64,000 bases of DNA from Mycobacterium sp. Root265 (GTDB taxonomy: Bacteria > Actinomycetota > Actinomycetes > Mycobacteriales > Mycobacteriaceae). The stretch is from the NCBI RefSeq assembly GCF_001428895.1, contig NZ_LMJA01000005.1:97529-161528 (forward strand). Direction: 5' to 3'. Position 1 is the stretch's first letter; the number at the start of each line of letters is the position of its first letter. The notes beneath the pieces were generated by a model. The model saw nothing but the letters and a program-made list of their open reading frames with translations, did no database searches and had not been told where the DNA came from. Both the position numbers and the translations under genes were made by a program. Below, in pieces: positions 56,033 to 64,000 of this stretch.

Positions 56033-56635
56033 CTAGGAAACGGCCTCCTTGCCCCACGGCGTCAGCCACTCCGTCGCCGGCCAGTCCTCGATACCGGCCA
56101 GCAGTTCGTACAGCGTCGCGCCGTCGATGCTCTCCCGGATGATGTCGCCCTGACCGGCGTGCCGGGCCAGCTCCTCGATCATGTGGAAGATCACCCAGCG
56201 CACCGACCACGCCGCCACGTCCTTCGGGAACCACGGCACATGCTGCGGAATCGGCACGGCCGCAGACAGATCCGAGGTCTCGATGAGCCGGATGGTCTCG
56301 GCGTTCTGCGCCTCGAACTTCTCCAGGATCTGCGCCAGCGTCTCGTCCTTACGCATCACGAACTCGTCCTGATAGTCGGCGGCCTGCTCCTCCATAGGAC
56401 GCTTGTCGCCCTCGGTCATGTCCGGCGCAGCCGCGACCCGCTCCATCCAGCCGGCCTGACAATTGGTGACGTGCTTGATCAGACCGCCGATCGATAACGA
56501 GCTGACCGACGGCGCCGAGCGCGCCTGCTCATCGGTGAGCCCGAACGCGATCGCGTGAAAGGCGTACTGCTGGGCGGCGACGTATTCCTTGAGGCCGGCG
56601 CGCTCATCAGCGATCGGAGGGGGCATTGCGGACAT
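56033..56635 (-). CDS. DinB/DUF664-family protein (200 aa)
   Basis: Helical DinB fold: SSLSIGGLIKHVTNCQAGWM (first metal-ligand His), ending VRWVIFHMIEELARHAGQGD, which holds the later His residues of the H...H-x3-H pattern. DinB/YfiT proteins are metal-dependent, often thiol transferases (mycothiol-dependent in actinobacteria). ATG 56635 is one base after the stop of the other DinB gene, so both are one leftward unit. Confidence 0.85.
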   Translation of the reverse strand: MSAMPPPIADERAGLKEYVAAQQYAFHAIAFGLTDEQARSAPSVSSLSIGGLIKHVTNCQAGWMERVAAAPDMTEGDKRPMEEQAADYQDEFVMRKDETLAQILEKFEAQNAETIRLIETSDLSAAVPIPQHVPWFPKDVAAWSVRWVIFHMIEELARHAGQGDIIRESIDGATLYELLAGIEDWPATEWLTPWGKEAVS

Positions 56636-56636
56636 A

Positions 56637-57152
56637 TCAGTTCTCCTTCATGTGGGTGTAGAGATCTCGGAGCAAAGCGATTTCGGCGCCGTGGTGGATG
56701 ACCTCACGGTTGATGTGGAGCACCAGCACGGACATCGGTTCGTCGGCGTACGGGCCCTCGGCCGGTCCGCACGGGCGGTTCAGATCGTCGTCGGACAGCG
56801 CACGCACCCCTGCCGTCCACCGCCGGTATTCGGTGTCCAGCTGTGCCAGTGCGGTCGCGGCGTCGGTGGCATAGGGCCAGCTCTCGTAGTCCGCGGCCGG
56901 GCCGCCGAAATGCGAGTGGTTGCGCATTGCGAAGACGCCGATGATCACGTGGGCCAGTCGCCAGGCGATGGTGGTGAACGGCGTGGGCTCCGGCTCGGGG
57001 TAGACGAAGTCGACGCCACCGTCGGGGTGCACGGTCCAGCAGTCCGGCACCGGCTGCCAGAAGTACTCGTCATCGGTGAGGCCGTCCAGCCGGGGCCGCA
57101 GCTGGTGGGACCAGTGGAATTCCAGTTGGTCGGCGAGTAGGTCGGTGTTCAT
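56637..57152 (-). CDS. DinB-family protein (171 aa)
   Basis: Starts MNTDLLADQLEFHWSHQLRP; TTIAWRLAHVIIGVFAMRNH and LHINREVIHHGAEIALLRDL carry the metal-site histidines. Unlike its neighbour it has a W-rich insert typical of another DinB subgroup. First gene after the operator shared with the divergent WYL regulator, so probably regulated by it. The start is chosen by the family N-terminus. Confidence 0.85.
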   Translation of the reverse strand: MNTDLLADQLEFHWSHQLRPRLDGLTDDEYFWQPVPDCWTVHPDGGVDFVYPEPEPTPFTTIAWRLAHVIIGVFAMRNHSHFGGPAADYESWPYATDAATALAQLDTEYRRWTAGVRALSDDDLNRPCGPAEGPYADEPMSVLVLHINREVIHHGAEIALLRDLYTHMKEN

Positions 57153-57175
57153 GGCTTCACTCTGACAGCTATAGC

Positions 57176-57190
57176 GGACAGGTTCTGTCC
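57176..57190. promoter_or_regulatory. Operator-like dyad GGACAG-GTT-CTGTCC between DinB and WYL genes
   Basis: Perfect 6-bp arms with a 3-base centre, extended by near-symmetric TATAG/TATAAG. Lies 24 bp from each start codon, between the divergent genes; a likely binding site for the WYL regulator. Confidence 0.65.
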
Positions 57191-57213
57191 TATAAGTGCG
57201 GCAGTATCGAGAT

Positions 57214-58170
57214 ATGTCAGAAACGACCGCCCGGGTGCTGCAACTCCTCGGACTGCTGCAATCCCGGCGGGTATGGACCTCCGAGGAACTGGCCGAGCGC
57301 CTGGCGGTCACCACCCGCAGCGTCCGCCGCGATGTCGAACGCCTGCGTGACCTCGGGTATCCGGTGCACGCCAGCACGGGGCACGGCGGCGGCTACCAGC
57401 TGGGCGCCGGCGCGGCGCTGCCCCCGCTGCTACTGGACCCGGAGGAGGCCGTCGCGATGGCGGTCTGTCTGCGGCTGGCCGCCGGCGGCAGCGTCGCCGG
57501 GGTGGGCGAGTCGGCGTTGCGTGCACTGTCGAAGCTGGACCAGGTGATGCCGGCGCGGTTGCGATCCCAGGTCGCCGCCGTGCACGAGACCACGGTGACG
57601 CTGACCCCGACCAGCAGGGACGTGCCGGTGGACCCCGAGGTGCTGATGACGCTGGCGCGGGCCTGCCGCGACCATGAGCACGTCAACACCGGCTACACCG
57701 ACATCCGCGGCAACGTCACCGCGCGCCGGCTGGAGCCCTATCAGCTGGTGACCACCGGCCGTCGCTGGTACCTGCTGTCCTATGACCGCGACAAGCAGGA
57801 TTGGCGCAGCCTGCGCCTGGACCGGATGGCCGACGTCAGGGCGCTGGGCAGCATCTTCACACCCCGGGAGGCTCCGGACGCGGCGCAGTACGTGCAGCGC
57901 GCCATCACCAGCTCGCCGTACCGGTATGTGGCGAAGGTGCGCTACTACGCCGCCCACGATGTTGTGGCGCAGACTTTCTCGTCGGCCTCGGTGCAGATCG
58001 AGGCGGACGGGCCAGACACCTGCATCCTCACCACCGGCGCCGACGACCCCGATGTGATGGCGCTCTACCTGGCCATGCCGGGCTGCGAGTTCGAGGTGCT
58101 CGAACCGGTCGAGGTGGCCGACGCGGTGCGAACCGCCGCCGAACGGCTCCGGAGGGCGGGCGCCCGATGA
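57214..58170 (+). CDS. WYL-domain transcriptional regulator (318 aa)
   Basis: N-terminal HTH (ARVLQLLGLLQSRRVWTSEE, RLAVTTRSVRRDVERLRDLG) followed by GGGYQLGAGAALPPLLLDPE. A WYL domain centres on RRLEPYQLVTTGRRWYLLSY and RSLRLDRMADVR (residues ~175-215). A C-terminal WCX-like extension ends in VADAVRTAAERLRRAG. WYL proteins sense ligands or DNA damage. Divergent from the DinB genes. Confidence 0.92.
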   Translation: MSETTARVLQLLGLLQSRRVWTSEELAERLAVTTRSVRRDVERLRDLGYPVHASTGHGGGYQLGAGAALPPLLLDPEEAVAMAVCLRLAAGGSVAGVGESALRALSKLDQVMPARLRSQVAAVHETTVTLTPTSRDVPVDPEVLMTLARACRDHEHVNTGYTDIRGNVTARRLEPYQLVTTGRRWYLLSYDRDKQDWRSLRLDRMADVRALGSIFTPREAPDAAQYVQRAITSSPYRYVAKVRYYAAHDVVAQTFSSASVQIEADGPDTCILTTGADDPDVMALYLAMPGCEFEVLEPVEVADAVRTAAERLRRAGAR

Positions 58171-58172
58171 CT

Positions 58173-58234
58173 GGCGAAACTCGCGTACCCGTCGCTGTAG
58201 AGCACCCGCGGACGGCGGGTACGCGAGTTTCGCC
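58173..58234. repeat. Palindrome copy 3 (19-bp perfect arms)
   Basis: Arms 58173-58191 and 58216-58234, identical to copy 1 in the arms; begins 2 bp after the WYL stop and ends 34 bp before the mannosidase ATG. Confidence 0.9.
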
Positions 58235-58268
58235 GAGAACTGCGGGCGCCCGAACGTAGGGTGCCAGG

Positions 58269-61200
58269 ATGCGCGTCACGGGAGCGGAGTCGACGGACCT
58301 GTTCGTCGGGCCACCGGACGCACCGGTGCAACTGGTCCGTATCAGCTACGCCGATTGCGCGGCGCCCACCCCGGTGCGGGTGACGGGCACCGGCATCGAG
58401 GGCGAGGCCGTCGCGCAGCCGGACGCGACCACGGTCGAAGTGCCGATGAGCGTCACCGATCCCGAGCCCGGCCGCCGGCGCGAGGCCAGCATCGGCAATA
58501 CGGCCTTCACGTTCACCGACGCCGAACCCGGCTGGACGATGTACATGATCAGCCACTTCCACTACGACCCCGTGTGGTGGAACACCCAGGCCGCCTACAC
58601 CAGCGTCTGGACCGAGGACCCGCCCGGCGCCTGCCGCCAGACCAACGCGTTCGAACTCGTCACCGCCCACCTGGAAATGGCGCGCCGCGACCCCGACTAC
58701 AAGTTCGTGCTCGCCGAGGTCGACTACCTCAAACCGTTCTGGGACACCCACCCCGAGGAACGCACCGACCTGCGCCGGCTGATCGGCGAGGGCCGCGTCG
58801 AGATCATGGGCGGCACCTACAACGAGCCCAACACCAACCTCACCAGTCCCGAGACTGCGATCCGGAACTTCGTGCACGGCATCGGTTTTCAGCGTGATGT
58901 GCTGGGCGGTGACCCGGCCACCGCCTGGCAGCTCGACGTGTTCGGGCACGACCCACAGTTCCCGGGGATGGCCGCGGACGCCGGGCTGACCTCCAGCTCG
59001 TGGGCGCGCGGGCCGCACCACCAGTGGGGCCCGATGGCCGGTGACGGTGACCCCACCCGGATGCAGTTCGCCAGCGAGTTCGAGTGGACGGCACCGTCGG
59101 GGCGCGGACTGCTGACGCACTACATGCCCGCGCACTACGCGGGTGGCTGGTGGATGGATTCGGCGGCCTCGCTGGCCGACGCGGAAGCCCAGACCTACAA
59201 GCTGTTCGCCGGGCTGAAGCAGGTGGCGCTGACCCGCAACGTGCTGCTGCCCGTCGGTACCGACTACACCCCACCCAACAAGTGGGTCACCGACATTCAC
59301 CGCGACTGGAACAGCCGCTACACCTGGCCCCGGTTCGTCTGCGCGCTGCCCAAGGAGTTCTTCGCCGCGGTGCGCACCGAACTGGACACCCGCGGCGCGC
59401 GGGCGTCGGTACAGACCCGGGACATGAACCCGATCTACACCGGCAAGGACGTCTCCTACATCGACACCAAGCAGGCCAACCGGGCCGCCGAGAACGCGGT
59501 GCTGGAAGCCGAACGGTTCGCCGTGTTCGCCGGATTGCTGGGCGGCGCAACCTATCCGCAGGCGGCGCTGGCCAAGGCCTGGGTGCAGCTGGCCTACGGC
59601 GCCCACCACGACGCCATCACCGGCTCGGAATCCGATCAGGTGTACCTCGACCTGCTCACCGGCTGGCGGGACGCCTGGGAGATCGGCCGCACCGCCCGCG
59701 ACAATGCGCTGCGACTGCTCACCGGAGCCGTCGATTCCGCTGTCGTGGTGTGGAATCCGTTGGCGCACGGCCGCACCGACCTGGTGACCGCGCATCTGGA
59801 CGAACCGTTCTCGGGGGTGGTCCGCGACATGAACGGGCGGGCCCTGCCCACGCTGATCGAGGACCACACCGTCACCTGGCGGGTCGACGACATCGGCTCG
59901 CTGGGCTGGCAGGGCTACCAGTGGGACGACGATATCGACGGGTCACGCTGGCAGCAGATGGACGGTGCCACCGTCGCCAACGCGCACTACACGCTGACCG
60001 TCGACTCGGCCCGCGGCGGTGGGGTGAGCTCACTGGTCGCCGATGGCCGCGAACTGATCGCCGACGGGCGGGTCGGCAACGAACTGGCCGTCTACGACGA
60101 GTATCCGGCGCACCCGCAGGCCGGCGAGGGGCCATGGCATCTGCTGCCCAAGGGCCCGGTGATCGGCTCGTCGGAATTCCCCGCGACGGTGCAGGCCTAT
60201 CGCAGCGCGCTGGGGGAGCGGCTGGTCATCTCCGGTCAGATCGCCGGCGAGCTGCGCTACACCCAGACCGTGACCCTGTGGGACGGTATCGACCGCGTCG
60301 AATGCCGCACCACCATCGACGAATTCACCGGTACCGACAAACTGCTGCGGCTGCGCTGGCCGTGTCCGGTCCCCGGTGCCATGCCGGTCAGCGAGGTCGG
60401 TGACGCCGTCATCGGCCGCGGTTTCGGGCTGCTGCACCACCACGGGGCCCCGGACGCGGTGGACTCTGCGGAGCACCCGTACACCCTGGACAACCCGGCC
60501 TACGGCTGGTTCGGGCTGTCCTCGATGCTGCGGATACGGATCGGTGCCGGGGTGCGCGCGGTCTCGGTCGCCGAGGTGGTCACCCCCGACGCGTCATTCG
60601 ACGAGCGCGCGCTGATGGTGGCGCTGGTGCGCGCCGGGGTCACCGCCACCTGCAGCGTCGCCGGGCGCCCGCGCTACGGCGACCTCGCGGTGGATTCGAA
60701 CCTGCCCGATGCGCGCATCGTCATCGGCCACCCGGACGAGAACGCTTTCGCCGCAGCGGTGTTGGACAGCGCGCCCGACTACCGTGCCGAGCTGGACCGC
60801 CAGGTCGGCGTCACCGGGGCCGCGCGGGTATGGGTGCCCGCGCAGGCCGCACTGGCCCAGGAATGGGCGCCGGGCGCCGACCTCAAGGGGGCCCGGGCGC
60901 TGCCGGTGCTCATCGTCGTCGGCGGTGTCGAGGCACTCATCGACGAGATCGGCGACGCGGAGATCTCGGTGCGTCAGCATCCCGACGGCGGCGTGGAACC
61001 GTTCGAGCCGGCCACCGTGGCGCTGCTGAACCGGGGCGTGCCCGGCTTCGCGGTCGAACCCGACGGCACGCTGCACACGTCGCTGATGCGGTCCTGTACC
61101 GGCTGGCCGTCGGGCACCTGGATCGACCCGCCGCGGCGTACCGCACCCGACGGCTCCAACTTTCAGCTCCAGCACTGGACGCACACCTTCGACTACGCCA

Positions 61201-62399
61201 TCGTCGCCGACGAGGGCGACTGGCGCGACAGCGAAATCCCCAGCCGCAGTGCTGCGTTCTCCCATCCGCTGCTCGCGGTGCCCAACCGGCGGGCGGGAAC
61301 CGACGGGTTGCCCTCGCACGGCGCGCTGCTCGACGTCGACGCCGCCGGTGGGGGAGTGCAACTGGGTGCGCTCAAAGCCGCGGGCAATCCCATCGCGGCG
61401 GGCAGTGTCGACACCGTCGACCCTGCCTCAGTGGCCCTACGTATCGTCGAAACGCACGGCCGCACCACACAATTCGTGGTCCGCTCGGGTCTGAGCGCGG
61501 TGTCTCCGCTGGTTCCGGCCGATCTGCTGGAACGCCGCCTGGACCGCAGCGCCGGATTCACCTTGCACGGCTATCAGATCGCCACCATGCTGACCCACCT
61601 GGACGCGGTGAAGATCCTCAACGCCGACAACGAGCAGCTCGCGCCGGAAGCCGAAGCGGCACAGCCGCTCTACGCCCGGTACTGGTTGCACAACCGGGGC
61701 CCCGCGCCGCTGGGCGGGCTGCCCGCCGTCGCCCACCTGCACCCGCACCAGCTGCAGGCAGAAACCGGTGAGCAGGTGCGTCTGCGGCTGACCGTGGCCA
61801 GCGACTGCACCGACGCGGCGGTCCACGGGCGGGTCAAGCTGATCTGCCCGGCCGGCTGGAACGCCGAGACCCCGGAGCTGCCATTCGTGCTGCCACCCGG
61901 GGACTACCTGGACACCGACGCCACCGTCACGATACCGGCCGGGCAACCGCCCGGGCTGTATCCGATCCGCGTCGAACTGGCGCTCAATGGGCGCGGCGGT
62001 CTGCCGCCGTCCTGGCGTCAGGTCGTCGAGGACGTCTGCGTGGTCCGAGTGGGCGCAGCCACCGGGGGAGTGGACGATGCCGAACTGCTGCGCCTGGTGG
62101 CCGGTCCGTCCGAGGTGCGGGTGCGCGCCGGCCAGACCGCCCGGCTTGGTGTCACCGTCGGTACCGATGCCCGTGCCGACCTGTCGGCCGAGGCCCATCT
62201 GATCAGCCCGTGGGGGACCTGGGAATGGTTGGGCCCGGCGGCAACCGGGGCCGAACTGCCCGCCGGCGGTACCGCTCGGATCGAGTTCGATGTCGCACCG
62301 CCGCCGTGGGTGCGGCCGGGAACCTGGTGGGTGCTGATCCGGGTGGCGTGCGCAGGCAAGCTGGTCTACTCGCCTGCGGTGGCGGTGGTGGTCACATGA
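58269..62399 (+). CDS. Glycoside hydrolase family 38 alpha-mannosidase (1376 aa), Rv0648-like
   Basis: GH38 catalytic domain: zinc ligands His98 and Asp100 in ISHFHYDPVWW, probable nucleophile Asp223 in AWQLDVFGHDPQF, and AYGAHHDAITGSESDQVY (~445). Beta-sandwich and C-terminal NEW3-like domains follow (PAGQPPGLYPIRVELALNG). No signal peptide is visible, so it is probably cytoplasmic and acts on mannose-containing glycans or glycolipids. Larger than the M. tuberculosis homologue (~1215 aa by memory). Coupled to the next gene (ATGA). Confidence 0.92.
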   Translation: MRVTGAESTDLFVGPPDAPVQLVRISYADCAAPTPVRVTGTGIEGEAVAQPDATTVEVPMSVTDPEPGRRREASIGNTAFTFTDAEPGWTMYMISHFHYDPVWWNTQAAYTSVWTEDPPGACRQTNAFELVTAHLEMARRDPDYKFVLAEVDYLKPFWDTHPEERTDLRRLIGEGRVEIMGGTYNEPNTNLTSPETAIRNFVHGIGFQRDVLGGDPATAWQLDVFGHDPQFPGMAADAGLTSSSWARGPHHQWGPMAGDGDPTRMQFASEFEWTAPSGRGLLTHYMPAHYAGGWWMDSAASLADAEAQTYKLFAGLKQVALTRNVLLPVGTDYTPPNKWVTDIHRDWNSRYTWPRFVCALPKEFFAAVRTELDTRGARASVQTRDMNPIYTGKDVSYIDTKQANRAAENAVLEAERFAVFAGLLGGATYPQAALAKAWVQLAYGAHHDAITGSESDQVYLDLLTGWRDAWEIGRTARDNALRLLTGAVDSAVVVWNPLAHGRTDLVTAHLDEPFSGVVRDMNGRALPTLIEDHTVTWRVDDIGSLGWQGYQWDDDIDGSRWQQMDGATVANAHYTLTVDSARGGGVSSLVADGRELIADGRVGNELAVYDEYPAHPQAGEGPWHLLPKGPVIGSSEFPATVQAYRSALGERLVISGQIAGELRYTQTVTLWDGIDRVECRTTIDEFTGTDKLLRLRWPCPVPGAMPVSEVGDAVIGRGFGLLHHHGAPDAVDSAEHPYTLDNPAYGWFGLSSMLRIRIGAGVRAVSVAEVVTPDASFDERALMVALVRAGVTATCSVAGRPRYGDLAVDSNLPDARIVIGHPDENAFAAAVLDSAPDYRAELDRQVGVTGAARVWVPAQAALAQEWAPGADLKGARALPVLIVVGGVEALIDEIGDAEISVRQHPDGGVEPFEPATVALLNRGVPGFAVEPDGTLHTSLMRSCTGWPSGTWIDPPRRTAPDGSNFQLQHWTHTFDYAIVADEGDWRDSEIPSRSAAFSHPLLAVPNRRAGTDGLPSHGALLDVDAAGGGVQLGALKAAGNPIAAGSVDTVDPASVALRIVETHGRTTQFVVRSGLSAVSPLVPADLLERRLDRSAGFTLHGYQIATMLTHLDAVKILNADNEQLAPEAEAAQPLYARYWLHNRGPAPLGGLPAVAHLHPHQLQAETGEQVRLRLTVASDCTDAAVHGRVKLICPAGWNAETPELPFVLPPGDYLDTDATVTIPAGQPPGLYPIRVELALNGRGGLPPSWRQVVEDVCVVRVGAATGGVDDAELLRLVAGPSEVRVRAGQTARLGVTVGTDARADLSAEAHLISPWGTWEWLGPAATGAELPAGGTARIEFDVAPPPWVRPGTWWVLIRVACAGKLVYSPAVAVVVT

Positions 62400-62962
62400 C
62401 CGCGGCGCGGGTCGCCGGCCACATCGTCACCATCGCCGAGATCGACGAACGGGAAAGAGCGCTGCGGGCGGGCAACATGGCCGCCGCACTGCCGCGCCCG
62501 GGCACCAGCGAGGGACGTCAATTGCGGCGCTGGCTGACCCAGCTGGTGACGGCCGAACGAGTGGTGGCACTGGAAAATACCGGGGCCGAACAGATTCCGG
62601 ACCTGGAGGACGTGTTGCCGGACATGGCCGCGCGACTGGAGATCGGCAGCATCGCGGCCGCGGTGCTGACCACCGAGAGCGGCCGGGCCGCGTTCGCCCG
62701 CGTCACCGCGCAGGTCGGCGTCTCCGATATCGAGATCGTGGCCTACCACCGGCGCAACCCCGGCAGGTTCGCCGCCCGCCGCACCGACGTCGTGGACTTC
62801 GCCCGGGCCCGGCCGCTGATCGCCGCGCACCTGGGGGCCGCGGCGCGGCGCCGGGCCTTCCGGCTGTGGCTCGACGCGCAGTGCGCCGAACTCGTCGCCC
62901 TGTCACCGGGCTATGAACATCCCGGCGATCCGCGCCAACCCGACAACACCCACAAGCACTGA
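62396..62962 (+). CDS. Rv0649-like protein of unknown function (188 aa)
   Basis: Lies between the mannosidase and ROK kinase with overlapping ends (ATGA before, TGATG after). Relatives at this position have been labelled malonyl-CoA:ACP transacylase FabD2, but no G-x-S-x-G active site is present, so that name is not supported. VGVSDIEIVAYHRRNP recalls the linker before parvulin domains, and the end, YEHPGDPRQPDNTHKH, is rich in His/Asp/Pro and could bind metal. Function unknown; probably works with the mannosidase or kinase. Confidence 0.65.
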   Translation: MTAARVAGHIVTIAEIDERERALRAGNMAAALPRPGTSEGRQLRRWLTQLVTAERVVALENTGAEQIPDLEDVLPDMAARLEIGSIAAAVLTTESGRAAFARVTAQVGVSDIEIVAYHRRNPGRFAARRTDVVDFARARPLIAAHLGAAARRRAFRLWLDAQCAELVALSPGYEHPGDPRQPDNTHKH

Positions 62963-63846
62963 TGGCTGTCACGCTGGCTCTCGACATCGGGGGCACCAAG
63001 ATCGCCGCAGGCATCGTCGACGATGAGGGCACCGTGCTGCAGCGCTTCCAGCAGCCCACCCCCCGCGACTCCGCCGACGCCGCCTGGCAGGTGACCGCGG
63101 ATCTGATCCGGCAGGCAACCTCGATGACACCGGTGCAGGCGGTGGGTATCGCATCCGCCGGACCGGTGGCGCTCGGCGCGGGCACCATCAGCCCGGTGAA
63201 TATTGCTGTGTGGCAGGAATTTCCGATCGTCGCGCGGGTCGAGGAGCTGACCGGGCTGCCGGTGCGGCTCGGCGGTGACGGACTGTGCATGGCGCTCGGC
63301 GAGCATTGGCGCGGGGCCGGGCGGGGCGCGCAGTTCCTGCTCGGGATGGTGGTGTCCACCGGAATCGGCGGCGGCCTGGTGCTCGACGGCGCTCCCTACG
63401 ACGGGCGCACCGGGAACGCCGGGCACGTCGGCCACATGGTCGCCGATATCGACGGGGAGCTCTGCGTGTGCGGCGGTCATGGCTGTGTGGAGACGATCGC
63501 CTCCGGTCCGCGGATGACACGGTGGGCGCAGCAGCAGGGCTGGGTGGGTGCGGACGCCAAGGAACTGGCGGCCGCGGCCGAAGCGGGCGACGCGGTCGCG
63601 CTGGCCGCGTTCCGGCGGGGGACCGCGGCGTTGGCCTCGATGGTCGCGTCGACCGCCGCGGTCTGCGACCTGGATCTGGTGGTGATCGGTGGTGGGGTGG
63701 CCAAGGCCGGTGAGGTGCTGTTCGGCCCGCTGCGCGAGACGTTGACCCGCTACACCGGGTTGACCTTCATCCGCGATCTGCGGGTGGTGCCCGCCGACCT
63801 GGGAGGCGACGCCGGACTGGTCGGCGCCGCCGCCCTGGTGCGGTGA
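62962..63846 (+). CDS. ROK-family sugar kinase (294 aa), Rv0650-like
   Basis: ATP-binding LALDIGGTKIAAGIVDDEG, GVVSTGIGGGLVLDG-like phosphate loop (VVSTGIGGGLVLDGAPYD), and the ROK zinc motif GHVGHMVADIDGELCVCGGH followed by GCVETIASG. Probably phosphorylates a hexose released by the mannosidase (glucose, mannose or related; inference). ATG overlaps the previous stop. The usual ENDAN-type segment reads GGDGLCMAL. Confidence 0.9.
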   Translation: MAVTLALDIGGTKIAAGIVDDEGTVLQRFQQPTPRDSADAAWQVTADLIRQATSMTPVQAVGIASAGPVALGAGTISPVNIAVWQEFPIVARVEELTGLPVRLGGDGLCMALGEHWRGAGRGAQFLLGMVVSTGIGGGLVLDGAPYDGRTGNAGHVGHMVADIDGELCVCGGHGCVETIASGPRMTRWAQQQGWVGADAKELAAAAEAGDAVALAAFRRGTAALASMVASTAAVCDLDLVVIGGGVAKAGEVLFGPLRETLTRYTGLTFIRDLRVVPADLGGDAGLVGAAALVR

Positions 63847-64000
63847 TTATTTGGCGATGCGGATGAGTTTTTTGTTGACGAATTCGTCGATGCCGAAGCG
63901 TCCGAGTTCGCGGCCGAACCCGGAGCGTTTGACTCCGCCGAAGGGCAGCTCGGCGCCTTCGGCGCCGACGGCGTTGACGAAGACCATGCCGGCCTCGATC
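63847..64000 (-). CDS. NAD(P)-dependent aldehyde dehydrogenase, C-terminal end (rest beyond window)
   Basis: Reverse strand from the window edge reads [20 protein letters not shown] and [20 protein letters not shown], then [10 protein letters not shown] and stop: the end of succinate-semialdehyde dehydrogenase-like enzymes. Its stop is adjacent, without any spacer, to the stop of the convergent ROK kinase gene. Only the last ~50 residues are in the window. Confidence 0.85.
   Translation of the reverse strand, partial: IEAGMVFVNAVGAEGAELPFGGVKRSGFGRELGRFGIDEFVNKKLIRIAK

Noticed and set aside
61437-62198. 253-codon minus-strand open frame within the mannosidase gene
   Set aside because: Shadow frame; the plus strand carries the GH38 protein throughout.

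Overview
The window looks like a piece of chromosome from a fast-growing mycobacterium (Mycolicibacterium-type). The DNA is GC-rich, and GTG/TTG starts and ATGA/GTGA overlaps are common. From about 3.5 to 24.2 kb and from 47.9 to 63.9 kb the gene order follows, from memory, the Mycobacterium tuberculosis Rv0629c-Rv0650 backbone: recD-recB-recC, echA3-like, an Rv0633c-like protein, a glyoxalase-II-like MBL protein, thrT-metT-rpmG2-hadABC-trpT-secE-nusG-rplK-rplA, then a mycolic acid methyltransferase, lipG-like hydrolase, ABC1 kinase, GH38 mannosidase, an Rv0649-like protein and a ROK sugar kinase. No database search was possible; the synteny is from memory and the families from visible motifs.

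Layout. 0-3.5 kb: end of a SulP transporter, a 49-aa membrane peptide, and a two-gene catabolic operon (MFS porter plus enolase-superfamily enzyme) behind a perfect LacI-type palindrome. 3.5-11.6 kb: recCBD operon, transcribed leftward. 11.7-12.2 kb: a 111-aa winged-helix-like gene enclosed by 44-bp inverted repeats. 12.3-19.4 kb: echA3-like, membrane and cell-surface genes, the MBL gene, an inserted nsrR-hmp nitric-oxide operon, and a broken nuclease-like gene. 19.6-24.2 kb: three tRNA genes, the mycolic acid dehydratase genes hadABC, and secE/nusG/L11/L1, ending in a strong terminator.

24.3-47.9 kb is an accessory region that would sit between rplA and the mmaA-type gene of the backbone. 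It carries what appears to be a complete Wzx/Wzy-type polysaccharide system. dTDP-rhamnose supply comes from rmlA, rmlB and an rmlC-rmlD fusion. Assembly genes are a phosphoglycosyl transferase preceded by a coupled 50-codon ORF, two SAM methyltransferases, two glycosyltransferases, a membrane pair (one HTTM-like), a Wzy/WaaL-like polymerase, a Wzx-like flippase and a BY-kinase with a tyrosine-rich tail. A low-molecular-weight tyrosine phosphatase (apparently starting with CTG), a DUF4012 protein and two related small secreted proteins complete it. Two related membrane-anchored EEP phosphatases lie at or near its ends, and an intact IS256-family element sits between the polymerase and flippase genes. 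The genes fit a chain: make rhamnose, load the first sugar on a lipid, extend and methylate the unit, flip it, polymerise it, and control length by kinase/phosphatase.

47.9-64 kb returns to backbone with signs of decay and turnover. Two remnants of further mycolic acid methyltransferases flank an FkbM methyltransferase gene. An AbiEi/DUF559-like gene is bracketed by two copies of a ~60-bp palindrome, and a third copy lies after the WYL regulator. Divergent regulator/target pairs (TetR/DUF2236 oxygenase, WYL/DinB) have visible operator-like dyads. The window closes with a GH38 mannosidase, an Rv0649-like protein and ROK kinase operon meeting the end of an aldehyde dehydrogenase gene with no spacer.
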